Part shown: in pieces, positions 1 through 6,940 of the stretch
Numbering within the stretch: the first letter of the stretch is position 1
Layout of the letters: every line of letters starts with the position of its first letter
From: Akkermansiaceae bacterium
GTDB taxonomy: Bacteria > Verrucomicrobiota > Verrucomicrobiia > Verrucomicrobiales > Akkermansiaceae
Assembly (NCBI GenBank): GCA_011524615.1
Contig: WTJZ01000157.1
Location: forward strand, 1-13,737
Length of the DNA stretch: 13,737 bases
Direction: 5' to 3'
Translations under genes and position numbers: made by a program
The notes under the pieces: model-generated
What the model was told of the DNA's origin: nothing
Databases searched by the model: none
What the model saw: only the letters and a program-made list of their open reading frames with translations

Positions 1-646
1 AGATAGGCTTGGGTTTGTCCTCAGAGGCTTTGTTCAGGATGATATGGAGGGCGGCTTGTTGCTCGTCGTTGAGAGTAAGGGCTTGGGAGGGGACAAAGGA
101 GTCCCCCTTATCTGGATCTCTCTTCACGACTTCGTCCGATACTTCGATATAGCCCTTTGTGCTGAGTGACTTGAGGATCGAGGAGACCCCGTCTCCTAGG
201 AGGCGTTGCGGACAGGAGCCTCCGGCCTTTTGTAGTTGGCAGAGAACAGCATGTTGTCGAGGGGCTCGTTTTTCCAGCTTGAGGAGGGCCTCTTCCGATG
301 GGATGTTGATTAAGTTGACGACCTTTTGGCTCTTATCAAAGTTCTTCTCCTTTCGCAGCGTACTGGGGAGCATCGTCTTGAGAACATGGTCCAAGGGGGC
401 ACAATAATACTGACTCATCCACTCGGCGAGCTTCATCAGGGTAGGTGTGATCAAGGCGAGGTCTGAGACTACCTCTAGGATGGGCTTTAGGCGGTGTGTC
501 GAGTCGTCGGAAGTACCTGTCTTGAGTACCGTGCCTAGTACTTGTCTATGCTGAATCGGCACCTTGACCCGATAGCCTGGCGCGAGAGTGACTCCCTCGG
601 GAATGAGGTAGTCAAAGATGAGCTCTCCCGCTCCATCGATGAGCAC
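1..646 (-). CDS. priA: Primosomal protein N' (PriA helicase), N-terminal part, runs off the window
   Basis: PriA recognises stalled replication forks and reloads the replicative helicase; it is a superfamily 2 3'-to-5' DNA helicase. Seen here: an open minus-strand frame encoding the 3'-DNA-binding domain start (ELIFDYLIPEGV, then GYRVKVP), the family segment WMSQYYCAPLDHVLKTMLP, a winged-helix-like stretch (KAGGSCPQRLLGDGVSSILK) and LTLNDEQQAAL, which normally lies about 20 residues before Walker A. The window ends just before the ATPase core, so about 215 residues are visible. The start is uncertain. The frame is closed upstream by TAA at 710-712 and contains no ATG or TTG before the conserved region; the only standard start is GTG at 644-646, which gives an N-terminus a few residues shorter than in E. 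coli PriA. A rare ATT start at 701-703 is the alternative. No ribosome binding site is visible. Identity is confident; the start is not. Confidence 0.9.
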   Translation of the reverse strand, partial: MLIDGAGELIFDYLIPEGVTLAPGYRVKVPIQHRQVLGTVLKTGTSDDSTHRLKPILEVVSDLALITPTLMKLAEWMSQYYCAPLDHVLKTMLPSTLRKEKNFDKSQKVVNLINIPSEEALLKLEKRAPRQHAVLCQLQKAGGSCPQRLLGDGVSSILKSLSTKGYIEVSDEVVKRDPDKGDSFVPSQALTLNDEQQAALHIILNKASEDKPKPI

Positions 647-712
647 CTTGACGGTCTCTGATGGCGGGAGAAAAGAAGATTGGTGGTGGGTATTTGTATT
701 AATGTCGTTTTA

Positions 713-848
713 TGGATTATAAAGTGAAACAATTTTTTTACTTATTTATTCTTTAGAGCTTGTCTTTTGTTTGTGTTTTTCTACGATGTTGTTTGGTTAA
801 TGAACAGCGTGTGGCTGTAATTTACTGAATCCTGATGGACATGCAATA
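713..848. promoter_or_regulatory. AT-rich divergent intergenic region between priA and the pseudokinase gene
   Basis: This stretch is clearly more AT-rich than the flanking genes and must hold the promoters for both divergent genes. For the rightward gene a candidate sigma-70-like promoter is TTGGTT (793-798), a 17-bp spacer and TGTAAT (816-821), which would start transcription about 20 bases before the ATG at 849. A second, weaker pair is TTGTCT (760-765) and TACGAT (782-787), spaced 16. I could not pick a convincing leftward promoter for priA. No reading frame or RNA structure stands out. Confidence 0.35.
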
Positions 849-1652
849 ATGATCGAACACTTTCAAATCCAAGAACTCGTAGGGCAGACTGAACGACATG
901 TCTCCTATAAGGCGTATGATAAGCAATCCGGGAGGAAGTACTTACTGAAGAGATACTTGATCGACAGTGGGATGGGGTTAGGGCGCTATAAGTGCTGGAA
1001 GGAAGAATTTAACAAGGTTATAGACTGGGCAATGCGGATGGAGATGCCGAGTCTTCAGTACCTAGCGGGTGGTGGATTTGATGAGAATGATGATAATCCT
1101 TATGCCGTTTTTGAGTGGCTTCATTCAGTGAGTTTAGGGGAGCTCCTCCTACGTAAGGGAGAGCTGGATGTGATCATCATTATGGAGATCGTGGAGTCAG
1201 CGTTGAATGCGTTAGCCTTCATGCATCAGAGGAACTTAGTTCATGGGAATTTGAGCCCTGATACCATTATGTTTACCAGAGAGACGAATAAGACGCCGTG
1301 GTTCGTTGCATGGTGTCCGATTCGCTCGCTTGCGTGTCGTCATGAAGTGAACCGTACGAGTCTCGATGACTTTACTGCCCCCGAGGTGGCTGCTGGAGAG
1401 CATGTCGGTCCCGCTGCGGATCTGTATTCATTAGGCAAGATAGTTAGGGAGGCGACGCGGAGCTTTGACGAGCAAGAGGGGTTAGACGAATGGGTGCTCA
1501 AGATGACTGCTGAGCGACCAGAAGACCGATACCCTAGTGCGGAGGAGGCTCTCGACGCCTTCGATGACTTAGATCTATTTAAGTTTGAGCTGCCACAGTT
1601 CTTGTTAGAAAAGCTGCAGAGCTCCGAAGATAAGCAGGGTTCAGAAGGTTAG
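849..1652 (+). CDS. Protein-kinase-fold protein, predicted pseudokinase
   Basis: 267 residues with the layout of a bacterial Ser/Thr protein kinase (Hanks type) and no transmembrane segment. Recognisable landmarks in order: a degenerate glycine loop (LVGQTERHVSYKAYD, 10-24); the ATP lysine position in YLLKRY (K34); a hinge-like VFEWL (87-91); the catalytic loop LVHGNLSPDTIMF (130-142); APE (177-179); DLYSLG (191-196); and the late RPEDRYPS motif (223-230). The catalytic residues are missing. HRD is HGN (132-134), the following Lys and Asn are Ser136 and Thr139, and the magnesium-binding DFG is replaced by AWC (154-156). It is therefore more likely a scaffold or allosteric partner than an active kinase. 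ATG 849 has no clear Shine-Dalgarno sequence; an upstream ATG at 841 stops after two codons. The gene converges on the downstream helicase gene with a shared terminator. The fold call is confident; partner and role are unknown. Confidence 0.8.
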   Translation: MIEHFQIQELVGQTERHVSYKAYDKQSGRKYLLKRYLIDSGMGLGRYKCWKEEFNKVIDWAMRMEMPSLQYLAGGGFDENDDNPYAVFEWLHSVSLGELLLRKGELDVIIIMEIVESALNALAFMHQRNLVHGNLSPDTIMFTRETNKTPWFVAWCPIRSLACRHEVNRTSLDDFTAPEVAAGEHVGPAADLYSLGKIVREATRSFDEQEGLDEWVLKMTAERPEDRYPSAEEALDAFDDLDLFKFELPQFLLEKLQSSEDKQGSEG

Positions 1653-1670
1653 AATGATCACACTCATTAT

Positions 1671-1708
1671 AGCAAAAAAGCACCGCTGAAGAGCGGTGCT
1701 TTTTTGCT
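1671..1708. terminator. Bidirectional intrinsic terminator
   Basis: A perfect 17-bp inverted repeat (1671-1687 and 1692-1708) with a 4-base GAAG loop. The core is GCACCGCT/AGCGGTGC, flanked by six A on the left and six T on the right. Read on either strand it gives a GC-rich hairpin followed by a U tract, so it should terminate both the rightward kinase-like gene and the leftward helicase gene that end on either side of it. Confidence 0.92.
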
Positions 1709-1726
1709 TAATTGGATGGGAAGGGA

Positions 1727-3595
1727 TTAACCTCTACGCTTGCGGCGCTCTCCGCCGCCACCGCCTTTGCGATCGCGGAAGCTTCTGCCGCCACCACCGC
1801 TACCTCCACCGCGGCGATCACGATCACGGCCTCCGCCGCCTCCACCTCTACGTTCGCGGCGATCACCACCACGTCTACCTTTGTCCTCTTTACCTCCGCC
1901 GAAGCCACGGTCTGGACGAACTGGTACTTGGCGGTTACCAACAGTGAGGTTCGCATCGAGTACTGATTGGACTTCATCTTTCTTAATGTCGACGAGGGTG
2001 TGACGTCCGAAGATCTTGATCTTACCAATGCCTCCACTGCTGACTCCGCATTCATTGTAGATCATGCCATTAAGCTGACCTGCGGAGATGTCGTCTTCAC
2101 GACCTACACCGAAGTAGAGGGTATCGAAGTCTGTAGAATCATTGTCTCTATTAGGACGCTCACCACGTTCTGGGCGGTCACCGCCTGCGGACTTGAGATT
2201 GCCTCGGTCTTCAGGGATCGCATTCAGAGCGGGACGAGTGTCAGCCTTCCATGCGTCGACGAGCCCCTGGATGACCTCCATAGCGTCGACCTCATCTTCC
2301 GCAGCGATGTCGAGGAACTCTTCAAAGCTGGAGAATTCTGGGACCTTTGGAGTAGGTTCTACGATGTTGCCTTCTTCGTCTTGAGTTGTTTCGCCTTCTT
2401 CTGGTGCGAGTACGAGCCCCATGGTTTGGACGAGCTTTTTCACGAGAGTCTTCTCATGAGAGGCGACGAGATCTTCGTGAGACGGGATCTCTTCCTTAGG
2501 AATGGATTCTCCGATGTAGCGCTCGACATTCTTGAGGTAACGGAAGTCACGTCGTGAAACGAGAGAGTAAGAAGCACCTGAGCGTCCTGCACGACCAGTA
2601 CGACCGACACGGTGTACGTAGTCCTCTGGTTCATGTGACATCTCGAGAACATAAACAGCCTCTACACCCGCGACATCGAGACCACGTCCTGCGACGTCAG
2701 TAGCGATGAGGAGGCGAACCTGTCCTTGCTGGAAGCGCTTGAGTACACGCTCACGCATCGGCTGTCCCATGTCACCATGGAGGCGCTCCGCGGTCACTCC
2801 GAGAACTGAGAGAGCGTCAGCTGCTTCCTCGACCTTACGCTTGGTGTTACAGAAGATAACGGCCTGGCCTGGAGCATCTCTGAGAATGAGGCGGCGGAGG
2901 ATCTCTAGCTTAGAGCTCTCGCGTACGTCGATCCATGCTTGCTTAATGGTCGTGGCAGGCTTAACCTTACCAGAGACTTGGATGGTCTCGATGTTATCAC
3001 TAAAGCGGTCTATCAGGCGCTTGATCTCAGGGTTGATCGTCGCTGAGAAGAAAATGTTTTGGCGGTCTTCTGGGAGATCCTCTAGGAGGTCACGGATCTC
3101 GTCACGGAAGCCCATGTCGAGCATGCGGTCAGCTTCATCAAGGACGACAGCAGTGAACTCACTCGTGTCGAAGGTGCCCTTACGCAGGTGGTCTTGGAGT
3201 CGACCAGGAGTACCAACGATGATTTGTGGGCGTTGCTTGAGCTGGTGGATTTGCTCTGGATATGGAGCACCACCATAGAGGTTAGCGACGCGAACTCCTT
3301 TGAGGTTTTTACTAAAGTCTTGGATCGCTTTAGTTACTTGTTGTGAGAGTTCACGTGTTGGACAGACGACAAGGATCTGAGGATGCTTCAGGCTCATATC
3401 GAGGTTCTGAAGCAGAGGGAGAGAGAATGCCGCAGTCTTACCAGAACCTGTCTGAGAGAGACCTACGATGTCACCACCATCAAGGATGAGAGGGATCGCC
3501 TGGCTCTGGATGTCAGATGGGGTCTCGTAGCCAAGAGTCTCAAGGGCGGATAGGATTTCAGGCTTAAGCCCTAATTCAGCAAAAGGATTACTCAT
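1727..3595 (-). CDS. deaD: DEAD-box ATP-dependent RNA helicase, DeaD/CsdA type with RGG-rich tail
   Basis: 622-residue RNA helicase of the DeaD/CsdA kind, acting in ribosome assembly and RNA unfolding, often at low temperature. Motifs in order: Q motif (F5 to Q30), Walker A SQTGSGKT (47-54), PTREL (79-83), TPGR (129-132), DEAD (153-156), SAT (184-186), ATDVAGRGLD (298-307) and HRVGRTGRAGR (328-338). An acidic linker (about 395-445) precedes a DbpA-type RNA-binding domain (about 490-562, DTLYFGVGREDDISAGQLNGMI). The last 55 or so residues are almost all Gly, Arg, Asp and Lys, an unstructured RGG-like tail expected to bind RNA non-specifically. All catalytic motifs are intact. The ATG at 3595 has no Shine-Dalgarno sequence. 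The gene is transcribed away from the unknown gene at 3783 and ends at the shared terminator. deaD versus rhlE/dbpA naming rests on the C-terminal domain and length. Confidence 0.95.
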   Translation of the reverse strand: MSNPFAELGLKPEILSALETLGYETPSDIQSQAIPLILDGGDIVGLSQTGSGKTAAFSLPLLQNLDMSLKHPQILVVCPTRELSQQVTKAIQDFSKNLKGVRVANLYGGAPYPEQIHQLKQRPQIIVGTPGRLQDHLRKGTFDTSEFTAVVLDEADRMLDMGFRDEIRDLLEDLPEDRQNIFFSATINPEIKRLIDRFSDNIETIQVSGKVKPATTIKQAWIDVRESSKLEILRRLILRDAPGQAVIFCNTKRKVEEAADALSVLGVTAERLHGDMGQPMRERVLKRFQQGQVRLLIATDVAGRGLDVAGVEAVYVLEMSHEPEDYVHRVGRTGRAGRSGASYSLVSRRDFRYLKNVERYIGESIPKEEIPSHEDLVASHEKTLVKKLVQTMGLVLAPEEGETTQDEEGNIVEPTPKVPEFSSFEEFLDIAAEDEVDAMEVIQGLVDAWKADTRPALNAIPEDRGNLKSAGGDRPERGERPNRDNDSTDFDTLYFGVGREDDISAGQLNGMIYNECGVSSGGIGKIKIFGRHTLVDIKKDEVQSVLDANLTVGNRQVPVRPDRGFGGGKEDKGRRGGDRRERRGGGGGGRDRDRRGGGSGGGGRSFRDRKGGGGGERRKRRG

Positions 3596-3782
3596 TATAT
3601 TATTGGTTGATCACCGCCACCCGTATCATAAAAAAGCTAGCTGTAGCTGGTCGTGATCACCCGTGCGGAATAGTCGGGCAGAAAGGCACGATTAATAATA
3701 AGTAGCAAGAGAAATCTTTCTTGGTGTGCGGTAGAGAGCTTTTTAATTGACGAGTATCAGTGCTAAGGAGTTTAATAAGGGT
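3596..3782. promoter_or_regulatory. Divergent promoter region of the helicase and the unknown gene
   Basis: Leftward, TATGAT at 3625-3630 (minus strand) is a possible -10 box for the helicase, but no good -35 box is at the right distance. Rightward, TTGACG at 3747-3752, an 18-bp spacer and TTTAAT at 3771-3776 form a good promoter that would start transcription at or next to ATG 3783. The octamer TGATCACC occurs twice as a direct repeat (3608-3615 and 3654-3661), the second inside the palindrome GTGATCAC, and AGCTAGCT is at 3635-3642. These could be operator elements; nothing shows their regulator. Confidence 0.4.
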
Positions 3783-4889
3783 ATGAGTGACACGCGTATC
3801 AACAGCGCAGTCGTCCGAGGGGAATTAGATAACACTCGGATGGGGCAGGTGTCTCTTAGGCTTTGGTTGATTGATCGATCTGAGCCTGTATCAATTCAAC
3901 TAGATGGTGATTGCCTAAGGGATCTGGCGGGATCTCACATCAAGTTTGAGAATCATCCTATCGAACCCTGGAAGGCTTCCCCTATCGATCTGTCTCAAGT
4001 GAGTCATGGGATCGCGGGAGAGATCACAGCCTCTGCTCGCCTCTGTATGCATCGTCCTAATAATGAGGGAGGTTATCATAAGCCAGAACTCGTTAATGTA
4101 ATGCGACTCGAGTTTTTCTGTGAGCTAGGCAGGGTGGTGCTAGAGGCGTTTGACTTCCAGAGTGAGCTTCTTCTTAAGACCTGGAGTATGTCTGATGAGC
4201 AGGAGTTCGCTCAGATGGCGAGTAACTTCTCAGAGTGGCAGCACCATATTCTGAAGCGAGGTCCCTTTGATCCCTCATGTGATGCGCAAGAGCTATCTTA
4301 TCTCTATGATGAGATTCATCAGAGGTTTGCGGATACAATCGATTTTGACCAAAATGAGGCCGCTTTGATGGGCTGGGATGGTGTCCTGTCAGCCTTAGCA
4401 GAGGAACGTGAGATCAAGGCTCCTGAGGATCCATTGATAGAGGCTCTTAGTGCGGACTTAGAGCAGTTCGTAGAGGAGCAAGCTGGTTTGCTAGAGTCAC
4501 CCGACGAGACATGGTCTGATGAGGTGAAGGTGCACCCAGTGGTGGAGAGTGTCCAGGAGTTGATCGATGACTTTGAGGAGCAAGCATCTCATTTAACCTT
4601 TCCACGAGGACGTCATTACCAGAAGCTGATTAATACGCTTGATGATATTGAGGAAGGGATTAGCGGCTTACTGAAGCCATCTCTACTGGATGAGTTGCCT
4701 GCGGAGACGTGTATGATCGGCTTTAGGGAATATCTGGGTAAAATGATGGTCGCATTATCCCATTTCTCTCGTTTGATCGAGGTGACAGAGACGGTTGAGG
4801 GTAGACGAGAGTTGTTGTTCTTACGGGATGAGATGTTAGACCTGCGGGAGAGTATCTCAGCCTTACGCTTTGAGATGAATAATTTGTAG
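3783..4889 (+). CDS. Unrecognised 368-residue acidic protein
   Basis: I do not recognise this family. There is no signal peptide, membrane segment or catalytic motif. The first 130 residues look beta-rich and include VVRGELDNTRMGQVSLRLWL and LDGDCLRDLAGSHIKFEN, which suggests a small conserved domain. The rest is mainly helical and strongly acidic (roughly residues 205-260), with a C-terminal helical bundle or coiled coil rich in Leu, Glu and Arg. It is probably cytoplasmic. I chose ATG 3783 because AAGGAG lies 12 bases upstream (3765-3770) and because TTG at 3747, which would add 12 residues, doubles as a good -35 box. The start is nevertheless open. It is divergent from the RNA helicase gene and followed 58 bases later by the lipoprotein gene. 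The reading frame is long, uninterrupted and has codon use like its neighbours, so it is a real gene. Confidence 0.85.
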   Translation: MSDTRINSAVVRGELDNTRMGQVSLRLWLIDRSEPVSIQLDGDCLRDLAGSHIKFENHPIEPWKASPIDLSQVSHGIAGEITASARLCMHRPNNEGGYHKPELVNVMRLEFFCELGRVVLEAFDFQSELLLKTWSMSDEQEFAQMASNFSEWQHHILKRGPFDPSCDAQELSYLYDEIHQRFADTIDFDQNEAALMGWDGVLSALAEEREIKAPEDPLIEALSADLEQFVEEQAGLLESPDETWSDEVKVHPVVESVQELIDDFEEQASHLTFPRGRHYQKLINTLDDIEEGISGLLKPSLLDELPAETCMIGFREYLGKMMVALSHFSRLIEVTETVEGRRELLFLRDEMLDLRESISALRFEMNNL

Positions 4890-4947
4890 GCAAGCTATTA
4901 TTGAGCCTCTTCTTGTCAAAACGGGGTGAAAGTGTCATATCTTATCC

Positions 4948-5178
4948 ATGGCTAGGATGATTATGCTTATGTTAGGAGTGGTCGCTTGTCTGGTGACCTC
5001 ATGTCATACGATGAAGGGGCTTGGACAAGATCTCCAGATCGCAGGGAGAGCGCTGTCGACTTCTGCTGATAAGACGATGCAGAAGGCGGGGAATAATACT
5101 CCTGCCGCTCAGCCTGTAGTCGCGCCTCAGACGCCTGATTATAATGTGCCACCACCACTTCACCACAACAACTACTAG
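4948..5178 (+). CDS. Small entericidin-like lipoprotein
   Basis: 76 residues. A short hydrophobic signal (residues 4-17) ends in the lipobox VTSC, with Cys19 as the predicted lipidated residue, so the mature protein has 58 residues and is membrane-anchored. Directly after the Cys the sequence HTMKGLGQDLQIAGRALS matches the entericidin A/B pattern C-N-T-x-x-G-x-G-x-D-I-x-x-x-G-x-A-I. In E. coli, entericidins are small envelope lipoproteins linked to stationary-phase lysis; many relatives have no known role. The C-terminal half is a Pro/Gln/Asn-rich tail (NNTPAAQPVVAPQTPDYNVP), which E. coli entericidins lack. ATG 4948 is chosen; ATG 4957 would also leave a usable signal. A TTGTCA box lies 35 bases upstream (4913-4918). 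Confidence 0.8.
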   Translation: MARMIMLMLGVVACLVTSCHTMKGLGQDLQIAGRALSTSADKTMQKAGNNTPAAQPVVAPQTPDYNVPPPLHHNNY

Positions 5179-5198
5179 ACAAGAGCAGTCTAGTAGTT
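5170..5198. other. Hairpin overlapping the lipoprotein stop codon
   Basis: A perfect 10-bp inverted repeat (AACTACTAGA, 5170-5179, and TCTAGTAGTT, 5189-5198) with a 9-base loop overlaps the TAG stop of the lipoprotein gene. It is AT-rich and has no T run after it, so it is a poor intrinsic terminator. It could stabilise the 3' end of the small mRNA or limit read-through into the gene that starts 22 bases later. Confidence 0.5.
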
Positions 5199-5220
5199 CA
5201 TAGAGTGCACCTCTTAATTC

Positions 5221-5919
5221 ATGAAGCCTTACACCCTCTTATGTGAACACTCCGAGTCCGATGATATTACGTACGGACTGTATGAACGCGATGGTATCAA
5301 GTACTATCAGGTGAATACGCAACCTGTCTCATCGAGCAAGGAGGTGAATTGTGAGCATGAGTTAGCCTTCATGATGTCTCGTCCTTTTAAGCCTGCTAAG
5401 CAGCCTAAGTTCTTGGTTATCGGATTAGGTGTAGGCGGGTATCTCAATGCTCTGGCAGAGGCTCTTCCGCAGAAGAAGGCGATCTTTGAGGTCTTAGACC
5501 TCAACTCGAAGAGCGGCTCATGGTTCAAGGAGCATCTAGTGGAAGAATCTTCAACAATTGGACGAACGGAGTTCATTACCAATAAGGTGGTCAGTTATGT
5601 GAAGTCTAAGTCGGATCAGTATCATGGGATCTTCTTTGATCCGGAACTCTGGAGATCTTTTGGCAATAAGGAGGATCTGATGAGCAAGCCGTACCTCAAC
5701 TACTTCGTCAATGCACTTAAGATGGGGGGATTACTCGGGATGATCACGGAGCGTTCTGATAAGATCGTTCTTGGGCGTATGGAACGTTCAGGACTAGAGG
5801 TGAGAACAGAGCGCTTCTCAGCAGTACCTGGAGGTAAGCGCCAGCGTACCATCTGGTTGGCTAAGAAGGGCCATTATGTGAAGCAACGCGATGCAGAACG
5901 TGCGGCTAAAGAGGCTTAA
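5221..5919 (+). CDS. Spermidine-synthase-like SAM-binding (Rossmann) protein
   Basis: 232 residues resembling the polyamine aminopropyltransferase/class I methyltransferase fold. The nucleotide-binding glycine motif is in FLVIGLGVGGYLNALAEALP (64-83), with an acidic strand end at FEVLDLN (89-95). The active-site region YHGIFFDPELW (134-144) sits where spermidine synthases carry the D-x-x-D pair; here only D140 is evident. The N-terminal beta domain is short and the protein is about 50 residues shorter than typical SpeE, so true aminopropyltransfer is doubtful; 'spermidine synthase-like' is the safest name. The C-terminus is Lys/Arg-rich. ATG 5221 has no Shine-Dalgarno sequence. It follows the lipoprotein gene on the same strand and converges with the RNase HIII gene, with only 16 bases between stop codons. 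Confidence 0.7.
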   Translation: MKPYTLLCEHSESDDITYGLYERDGIKYYQVNTQPVSSSKEVNCEHELAFMMSRPFKPAKQPKFLVIGLGVGGYLNALAEALPQKKAIFEVLDLNSKSGSWFKEHLVEESSTIGRTEFITNKVVSYVKSKSDQYHGIFFDPELWRSFGNKEDLMSKPYLNYFVNALKMGGLLGMITERSDKIVLGRMERSGLEVRTERFSAVPGGKRQRTIWLAKKGHYVKQRDAERAAKEA

Positions 5920-5935
5920 GCCGTTCTGGACCCGC

Positions 5936-6835
5936 TTAACGGAATGCATCAAAGTTCTTGAAGTGCATCTTACCAATAAGATGCATTCGCTCTGGTTCCG
6001 TAATTTGATCAATGAATGATTTGACAGGAGCTCCTGCTCCTAAAGGTATAGGGCGTCCCCACTCCTGAGAGGCGTCTTCCATCCATGAGACGAAGGCGTC
6101 ACGGGCAATGATAGAGGCCGCTGCGACTGCTGGGTCTGATTCGGCTTTAGTTCTCTGTTCGAGTTTAAGGTCTATTTTTTTCTGACTGAGGGCGTAGTCA
6201 AGGACCTTTTCATTAGCGAATTGGTCGGAGAGGGCGTGAATGCAGTCAGGTTGCTTTTGTTTGAGATTTTCGTAAACCGTGGCATGTCCCCATGCGAGGA
6301 GGCGGTTGAGGTTTTGGAACTTACCGTAGAGGTTGTTGTATGTCTCGGGCTTGAGCAAGATGCAGTCCCACTTGAGACCGGGCAGCTCCTTTATTTGTTC
6401 TGCGAGCTTGGCGATTTTTGTACGGGACTTAATGGCCTTTGAGTCCATGGCTCCCATGTCTAGTAGTGCCTGAGCAATGTCCTTGTCCGTATAGACGCCT
6501 GCGATGACGAGTGGCCCCAGGACGTCGCCCTTACCACTCTCATCAACGCCGAAGTGAGGTCGGAACCACTCTGGGTTATTGACCTCTTCATATCCTAGTT
6601 CAGCGGTGCCGAGAACCTTTGGCTCTAGGGTGAAGCGGACGAAGTCTTCTGTCCCTCCGCCTTGCACAAGGACCTTTGGCCCTTTTTGATACGCAGTTAC
6701 ATTGACCTTGCCCTTCTTCGCGGAGAAATAGGCATACGGCTTTTCTGAGAATTCGAAGCCTTCTTCTACTAAGACTGCTTTGAGTGTCTGGACGTCTAGT
6801 TCGCCTAGAGGTTTAGTATATGATGTAAGAGCCAC
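5936..6835 (-). CDS. rnhC: Ribonuclease HIII
   Basis: 299-residue endonuclease that cuts the RNA strand of RNA-DNA hybrids, removing R-loops and primers. The N-terminal 75 or so residues (LKAVLVEEGFEFSEKPYAYF, then VNVTAYQKGPKVLVQGGG) match the TBP-like substrate-binding domain specific to RNase HIII. The catalytic domain begins at HFGVDESGKGDVLGPLVIAG (94-113), carrying the catalytic pair D98-E99. D131 (GAMDSK), D204 (ALSDQFAN) and the helix AESDPAVAAASIIARDAF (231-248) are further RNase HII/HIII landmarks. Length is typical of the family. The start is GTG at 6833-6835, without a Shine-Dalgarno sequence; an ATG slightly upstream is in another frame. Divergent from the ArsC/Spx-like gene. Confidence 0.95.
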   Translation of the reverse strand: MALTSYTKPLGELDVQTLKAVLVEEGFEFSEKPYAYFSAKKGKVNVTAYQKGPKVLVQGGGTEDFVRFTLEPKVLGTAELGYEEVNNPEWFRPHFGVDESGKGDVLGPLVIAGVYTDKDIAQALLDMGAMDSKAIKSRTKIAKLAEQIKELPGLKWDCILLKPETYNNLYGKFQNLNRLLAWGHATVYENLKQKQPDCIHALSDQFANEKVLDYALSQKKIDLKLEQRTKAESDPAVAAASIIARDAFVSWMEDASQEWGRPIPLGAGAPVKSFIDQITEPERMHLIGKMHFKNFDAFR

Positions 6836-6904
6836 TGAGTAAGCATAGGAGACGAGGAAGTGAAATGCGATGGTTAAATGTCGATTCTTTGGTCTAGAGA
6901 GCGC

Positions 6905-6934
6905 TTGTCATCTGCGGTGTAGGTGCTCTATTGG
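6905..6934 (+). promoter_or_regulatory. Candidate promoter for the Spx-like/mutY operon
   Basis: TTGTCA (6905-6910) matches five of six bases of the sigma-70 -35 box. After 16 to 18 bases come TCTATT (6927-6932) and the overlapping TATTGG (6929-6934) as weak -10 candidates. Either would place the transcript start within a few bases of ATG 6941, leaving almost no leader, which fits the absence of a Shine-Dalgarno sequence there. Confidence 0.35.
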
Positions 6935-6940
6935 GTGTAT

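Noticed and set aside
535..732. 65-codon minus-strand frame starting at ATG 732, overlapping the priA start
   Set aside because: Out of frame with priA, half in AT-rich intergenic sequence and not family-like. I considered a frameshift joining it to priA but saw no PriA-like residues in it.
1727..1910. Simple repeat or minisatellite-like DNA
   Set aside because: Explained by the coding of the helicase RGG tail; no regular unit length.
1708..2055. Overlapping open frames on both strands in the region encoding the helicase C-terminus
   Set aside because: They are by-products of the Gly/Arg-rich, GC-rich repetitive codons of the helicase tail; their translations are low-complexity and match no family.
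1967..2557. 196-codon plus-strand frame antisense to the helicase
   Set aside because: Lies wholly inside a DEAD-box gene with all motifs intact, and the translation resembles no protein.
2706..3278. 190-codon plus-strand frame antisense to the helicase
   Set aside because: Shadow of the helicase core; Ser/Arg-rich composition typical of an antisense frame.
5916..5942. Short dyads (TTAAGC/GCTTAA and CCGTT/AACGG) between the convergent methyltransferase-like and RNase HIII genes
   Set aside because: Stems of only five to six pairs with long loops and no T tract; not a supportable terminator.
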